Shown here: in pieces, positions 60,793-64,000 of the stretch
Position numbering within the stretch: the stretch's first letter is position 1
Layout of the letters: each line of letters opens with the position of its first letter
Source: Methanomassiliicoccus sp.
GTDB lineage: Archaea > Thermoplasmatota > Thermoplasmata > Methanomassiliicoccales > Methanomassiliicoccaceae
DNA: 64,000 nt
Reading direction: 5' to 3'
NCBI GenBank assembly: GCA_018262895.1
Contig: JADFDJ010000003.1
Location: 124,001 to 188,000 of the forward strand
Position numbers and translations under genes: made by a program
The notes under the pieces: model-generated
The model's database searches: none
What the model was told of the DNA's origin: nothing
Seen by the model: the letters and a program-made list of their open reading frames with translations, nothing else

Positions 60793-61704
60793 ATGGACGA
60801 GATCGACGTAACCCTTTGCCGCCTCCTGATATATAACTCCCGGATGTCCTACTCCGAGCTGGCCAGGGCCGCGGGGGTCAGCGTGCAGACCGCCCATCGC
60901 CGCGTCCAGGACCTTGTATCCCTCGGGGTCATCTCCAGGTTCAACGCTTCCTTCTCGGCCAGAGCGTATCGTTCCACCTGGGTCTTGGTCCATGGACCAT
61001 CCCAGGCACCGTCGGTGGAGCGCGTGCTTGAGGAGCTGAATAGCGAGAAGGAGATGGACATGGTGATGGTGTCCTCAGGCAAGTACCTCTACATCTCTGG
61101 CACTGTTCTGGACCCCGGCCGCATCAACAGGTTCGCGACCGCGGTGACGAAGATAGCGAAACTGGTACGCCCCGAGGTAGGCGTCGTCTACAACCCATCG
61201 CTGATGGACATCGACGAGGATGCTACAATTTACCCATTGGACGTCAAGATTGTGACAGCCCTGAAGGATGATGCCCGGAGGCCGGTCACCGAGGTTGCGA
61301 GGGAGCTGGGGCTGGCACCGCGGACGGTCAACAGGCACATATCCCGCCTTCTGAAGGGCATGCTCGTCCACTTTGCCTACGAGTGGTATCCACAGCGGTC
61401 CGGGGACATCATCAGCGCCATCCATCTGAGCATCAAGGAAGGCCAGGACCCGGAGAAGGTGGCGGTGGCGCTGGTGCGGCGGCTGTCGACCCGGGAGATC
61501 ATAACCTACAACTTCAGCGACCGGCCGGATACCATAATATCCATGGTGTGGAGCCCCGACATCCATGAGCTCAACAACCTGGTCCTGGAGCTGGAGAGGG
61601 ACGGGATCTTCAAGGAGGTGGTGCCGAGGGTGGTCCTTGATGCCCGCTACTATGACGGGATCAAGGGCAGCATACCATCCAACGTCCAGTATGGTCCGAG
61701 ATAG
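60793..61704 (+). CDS. Lrp/AsnC-like regulator with two HTH domains
   Basis: 303 residues from ATG 60793. Two HTHs are visible: residues ~5-50 (LCRLLIYNSRMSYSELARAAGVSVQTAHRRVQDLVSL) and ~150-195 (ALKDDARRPVTEVARELGLAPRTVNRHISRLLKG). Each is followed by a region resembling Lrp-type ligand domains. The duplicated organisation is common in archaeal Lrp-like regulators. It is divergent from the hgc operon with 112 bases between starts and is the nearest candidate to control it, with itself, through the TTTTCTGA repeat. Not demonstrated. Confidence 0.8.
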   Translation: MDEIDVTLCRLLIYNSRMSYSELARAAGVSVQTAHRRVQDLVSLGVISRFNASFSARAYRSTWVLVHGPSQAPSVERVLEELNSEKEMDMVMVSSGKYLYISGTVLDPGRINRFATAVTKIAKLVRPEVGVVYNPSLMDIDEDATIYPLDVKIVTALKDDARRPVTEVARELGLAPRTVNRHISRLLKGMLVHFAYEWYPQRSGDIISAIHLSIKEGQDPEKVAVALVRRLSTREIITYNFSDRPDTIISMVWSPDIHELNNLVLELERDGIFKEVVPRVVLDARYYDGIKGSIPSNVQYGPR

Positions 61705-61720
61705 GTTGTGAGGTGCAAGA

Positions 61721-61740
61721 TTTCCCGGACCTCCGGGAAA
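61721..61740 (+). repeat. Perfect inverted repeat after the Lrp-like gene
   Basis: TTTCCCGGA-CC-TCCGGGAAA, nine-base arms around two bases, 17 bases after the stop. It could be a terminator hairpin or a dyad operator for the next gene (61840). No T-run follows, which argues against a classical terminator. Confidence 0.6.
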
Positions 61741-61839
61741 AGTTGTACTTGGTGAGCTCTCCAGGGACATTATTTCTTCCAACCCCTTGACGGAGAATGA
61801 AGAGGGGAGCAGGCTCTCACGGCACATAAGGTGAATGAA

Positions 61840-62250
61840 ATGCGAACAAACCTCGCTAGGGGGATGGGCGTGCTCATCCTGCTATCATGCGTGCAGGCGG
61901 CCCTGCGGCTCTTATTCGCGGTGGGCCTGACCGGCAGCCTGGGGGCGGAGACCCAGCAGCAAATAATGGACATGGTTGACGGTCCTCTGGCGGACTGGGC
62001 GGCGACAATAACGCTGCCTTTCTTCGTCCTGGGGATTTCCGGGGCAGTTGCCGCCGCAGGGCTCCTCCTGAACAGGGGCTGGGGCCTCTACGGAACCGCA
62101 GTTGTGTCCCTGGCTACGATCACATACGATCTGTGGGCCGCCTTCGCCATCCAGACCTCGGCGCTCTTCGGGGTCGTCATCCCCATGGCCTTCCTCGTCT
62201 ATGTGGTCGGCATCAGGGGACACGGGCATAACCGCACGGTGGTGAGCTGA
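61840..62250 (+). CDS. Small membrane protein, unknown function
   Basis: 136 residues from ATG 61840 (AAGGTGA upstream). Four hydrophobic segments: GMGVLILLSCVQAALRLLFAVG, ITLPFFVLGISGAVAAAGLLL, GLYGTAVVSLATITYDLWAA and SALFGVVIPMAFLVYVVGI. I do not recognise the family. The stop overlaps the start of the flavodoxin gene by one base (TGATG), so they may work together in a membrane-linked redox step. Confidence 0.6.
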   Translation: MRTNLARGMGVLILLSCVQAALRLLFAVGLTGSLGAETQQQIMDMVDGPLADWAATITLPFFVLGISGAVAAAGLLLNRGWGLYGTAVVSLATITYDLWAAFAIQTSALFGVVIPMAFLVYVVGIRGHGHNRTVVS

Positions 62251-62777
62251 TGAAGGCCCTGGTGGCGTTCGGTAGCAAGTACGGCTCGACTGCCAGTCTG
62301 GCCGGGTTCATCGGAGAGGAGCTAAGGGGCAAGGGCCATGAGGTCGATGTCGTCGACCTGCGGCTCCATCCCGATCCCGACGTCGAGAGCTATGATATCA
62401 TCGTGCTGGGAAGTCCTGTGTTTGTGGGAAAATGGACCAAGGAGGCGAGGCGCTTCCTGGAGAGTAACGGCTCTCAACTGTGCGAACGCAAGGTGGCCCT
62501 GTTCGTGAGCTGCAGCGATGTCCTGTTCCCTGAGAAGATCGGGGCTGGGAGGAAGATGTACCTGGAGGACGTCGCCGCATCCATCCCCGGCCTTCGGCCA
62601 GTGTCGCTAGGGATGTTCGGTGGGGTCATCGACTTCTCCAGGTACGGGGCCCTTACCAAGGCCCTACTGGCAGGGGTGGGGACCAAGAAGCAGCTGGCGG
62701 GAAGGGGGATCGATGTGACCAACCCCTACGACTACCGAGACTGGGAGCAGATCAGGAGCTGGACAAGGGCCTTGTAG
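62250..62777 (+). CDS. Flavodoxin-domain protein
   Basis: 175 residues. FMN phosphate loop: GSKYGSTASLAGFI; aromatic/isoalloxazine loops near GSPVFVGKWTKEARRF and SCSDVLFPEKIGAGRKMY. It is similar in size to HemG/flavodoxin-like proteins of archaea that reduce an unknown partner. Coupled to the small membrane protein. Its precise partner is unknown. Confidence 0.83.
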   Translation: MKALVAFGSKYGSTASLAGFIGEELRGKGHEVDVVDLRLHPDPDVESYDIIVLGSPVFVGKWTKEARRFLESNGSQLCERKVALFVSCSDVLFPEKIGAGRKMYLEDVAASIPGLRPVSLGMFGGVIDFSRYGALTKALLAGVGTKKQLAGRGIDVTNPYDYRDWEQIRSWTRAL

Positions 62778-62785
62778 GGCACGCG

Positions 62786-63880
62786 TCAGTCATGGAACAC
62801 GATGTTCTCATGGCTGATCACCGCGTTCCCGTTATTGTTCTTTCCAGCTGCCTTCTCCTCCCGACACTTCACCATCCTGGACTGCATCTCCGTGGAGGAG
62901 ACGTTGGCCAGACCCTTGGCGAAGGAGCCGATGCGGACGACATCCCCCTTCTTGAACTTGCCCTCTATGGAGATGATGCCACATGGGAGCAGGGAGCCAC
63001 CATCACGGAGGGCCCGCTCGGCCCCCTCGTCCACGATGACCTTTCCACGGGGGCAGGCGAAGAGTATCCATCGCTCCCTGTTGGTGTAGTGGGATTGTGC
63101 GGTGAAAAGGGTCCCCAGCTCCTCGCCCCGGGTGACGCGCACGATCACGTTGGGGGTTCGCCCATTGGCAATAACCATGTTGCACCCTGACTGCATGGCT
63201 ATGCGGGCAGCATTGATCTTGGTCCGCATGCCTCCAGTGGACCTCTCCTTCTTCTTCTCCCCGGCTATCCTCTCCAGGTCCTTGGTGATCTCGTCCACCG
63301 TGGGAATGAGCTTGGCGTCCTGGTCGGCCTCAGGGTTACGGTCATACAGGCCGTCCACGTCCGTGAGCAGGATGAGCAGGCCCGCGTCCATCTTGCTGGC
63401 CACCAGCGCGGAGAGCTTGTCGTTGTCGCCGAAGATCTCCTCTATCTCATCGGTGGCGATGACATCGTTCTCGTTGACGATGGGTACGACCCCCAGGCGG
63501 AACATCTCGTCTAGTGCCTTGCGGAGATCGAGGTAGCGGGCGCGATCGGAGAACGCCCCGTATGTAAGCAGGACCTGGCCCACGCTCTTGCCGTACCTGC
63601 GGAAAGCATCTCTCCACGCCAGCATCAGCGTGGCCTGGCCCACGGCGGCGCAGGCCTGCTTCATGGCGACGTCCTTCTTCTTGCCGTCCAGGGAAAGCTC
63701 CGAGGAACCTGAGCCTATCGCTCCAGATGTCACCACGATGCTCTGTATGCCGTCCTTGTCCAGCTCTGCCACCTGACGGGCCACGTCATCGATGTATGCC
63801 TGGTCCACAGTGCCATCGTCCTTGCAGATGGTGTTGGTACCTATCTTGATGACGATGCGCCGGGGGTGGAGGTCCCTCAT
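62786..63880 (-). CDS. proB: Glutamate 5-kinase with PUA domain
   Basis: 364 residues. The amino acid kinase domain ([66 protein letters not shown]) is followed by a PUA domain from ~residue 265 ([25 protein letters not shown]). It phosphorylates glutamate in proline synthesis. The ATG overlaps the stop of proA (ATGA), which lies upstream on the same strand. Order is proA-proB rather than the common proB-proA. Confidence 0.93.
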   Translation of the reverse strand: MRDLHPRRIVIKIGTNTICKDDGTVDQAYIDDVARQVAELDKDGIQSIVVTSGAIGSGSSELSLDGKKKDVAMKQACAAVGQATLMLAWRDAFRRYGKSVGQVLLTYGAFSDRARYLDLRKALDEMFRLGVVPIVNENDVIATDEIEEIFGDNDKLSALVASKMDAGLLILLTDVDGLYDRNPEADQDAKLIPTVDEITKDLERIAGEKKKERSTGGMRTKINAARIAMQSGCNMVIANGRTPNVIVRVTRGEELGTLFTAQSHYTNRERWILFACPRGKVIVDEGAERALRDGGSLLPCGIISIEGKFKKGDVVRIGSFAKGLANVSSTEMQSRMVKCREEKAAGKNNNGNAVISHENIVFHD

Positions 63881-64000
63881 TGGATCTTCCTGTGGGTGAA
63901 CTTGCGGCCTTCCTTACCCACGTACTCGGCCACAATCTGACCGTGGCCCCGCAGCTTGTACTTGTAGATGATGAGCCCTTCCAGACCGACCGGGCCCCGG
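63877..64000 (-). CDS. proA: Glutamate-5-semialdehyde dehydrogenase, C-terminal fragment
   Basis: The last 40 residues of a gene that continues beyond the right edge. [20 protein letters not shown] is the conserved end of ProA (RGPVGLEGL...KY). ProA reduces glutamyl-5-phosphate to the semialdehyde, the step after ProB. It overlaps proB by four bases. Confidence 0.87.
   Translation of the reverse strand, partial: RGPVGLEGLIIYKYKLRGHGQIVAEYVGKEGRKFTHRKIQ

Noticed and set aside
1-64000. tRNA or rRNA genes
   Set aside because: I looked in the intergenic stretches for T-loop and acceptor-stem patterns and found none; a covariance search could still reveal one.

Overview
The window looks like a piece of a moderately high-GC euryarchaeal chromosome. 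Support comes from gene content (archease, type II GAPDH, A24 prepilin-type peptidase, THUMP/TAN1-like protein, DapL lysine route, AmmeMemoRadiSam enzyme, an EhaR-like HAD protein, an MtbC-type corrinoid protein) and from many TATA-box promoters sitting 22-30 nt upstream of starts. An hgcAB mercury-methylation pair, an AGT-endonuclease V fusion (a form described from Ferroplasma, class Thermoplasmata) and folate-type FolP together point to Methanomassiliicoccales, most plausibly a Methanomassiliicoccus relative. That placement is inference; no rRNA is in the window. I found no tRNA, rRNA, IS element or CRISPR array.

Layout. 1-4149: end of a TrkH potassium transporter, a polysaccharide flippase with an ATP-grasp enzyme, and a divergent methyltransferase. 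4154-7529 (minus): zinc-ribbon membrane protein, a signal-peptide membrane protein ending in a (Cys-Ala)6 tail, and a radical SAM/SPASM enzyme, all overlapping, which looks like a maturase/substrate cassette. 7590-12373: an SDR whose catalytic Tyr is replaced by Cys, a SemiSWEET, a ferredoxin, and an ADH plus TrpD-like pair behind a TATA box flanked by two palindromes. 12544-19362: CysK, small zinc protein, the larA-hdrD-like-folP operon, thiL-amrS. 19666-25814: prepilin peptidase, MscS channel, nitroreductase, AGT-EndoV fusion with panE, an HTH-phosphoribosyltransferase and a DUF5788 protein. 25932-32629: Lrp regulator followed by dapA-dapB-lysC-lysA-dapF-dapL, nearly complete lysine synthesis from aspartate by the aminotransferase route.

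32626-40283: pgk and type II gap (glycolysis/gluconeogenesis), HNH protein, Ca/Na exchanger, then ilvB-ilvN-like-ilvC. Upstream of ilvB lies a 23-codon ORF packed with Leu/Val/Ile codons, starting where a TATA box predicts the transcript to begin and followed by a hairpin. It resembles the leader peptides of bacterial ilv attenuators. 40416-47058: cyclophilin-like protein, secreted alkaline phosphatase, and an M24 peptidase-TldD-TldE operon. 47242-52235: acidic protein with a Lys/Pro/Ala tail, NadX, archease with a mevalonate-pathway decarboxylase, PfkB kinase, EhaR-like HAD protein.

52326-59078 is sparser: a HyuA-type ATPase, an orphan corrinoid protein with a long AT-rich leader, a TAN1-like protein, a GNAT gene broken by one extra base, an APC permease and a four-helix membrane protein. 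59097-61704 carries hgcB-hgcA, preceded by a cysteine-pair AbrB protein and divergent from a double-HTH Lrp-like regulator. The window ends with a membrane protein, a flavodoxin, proB and the end of proA.

The three observations I would follow first are the ilvB leader peptide, the (Cys-Ala)6 protein with its radical SAM partner, and the regulated hgc locus.
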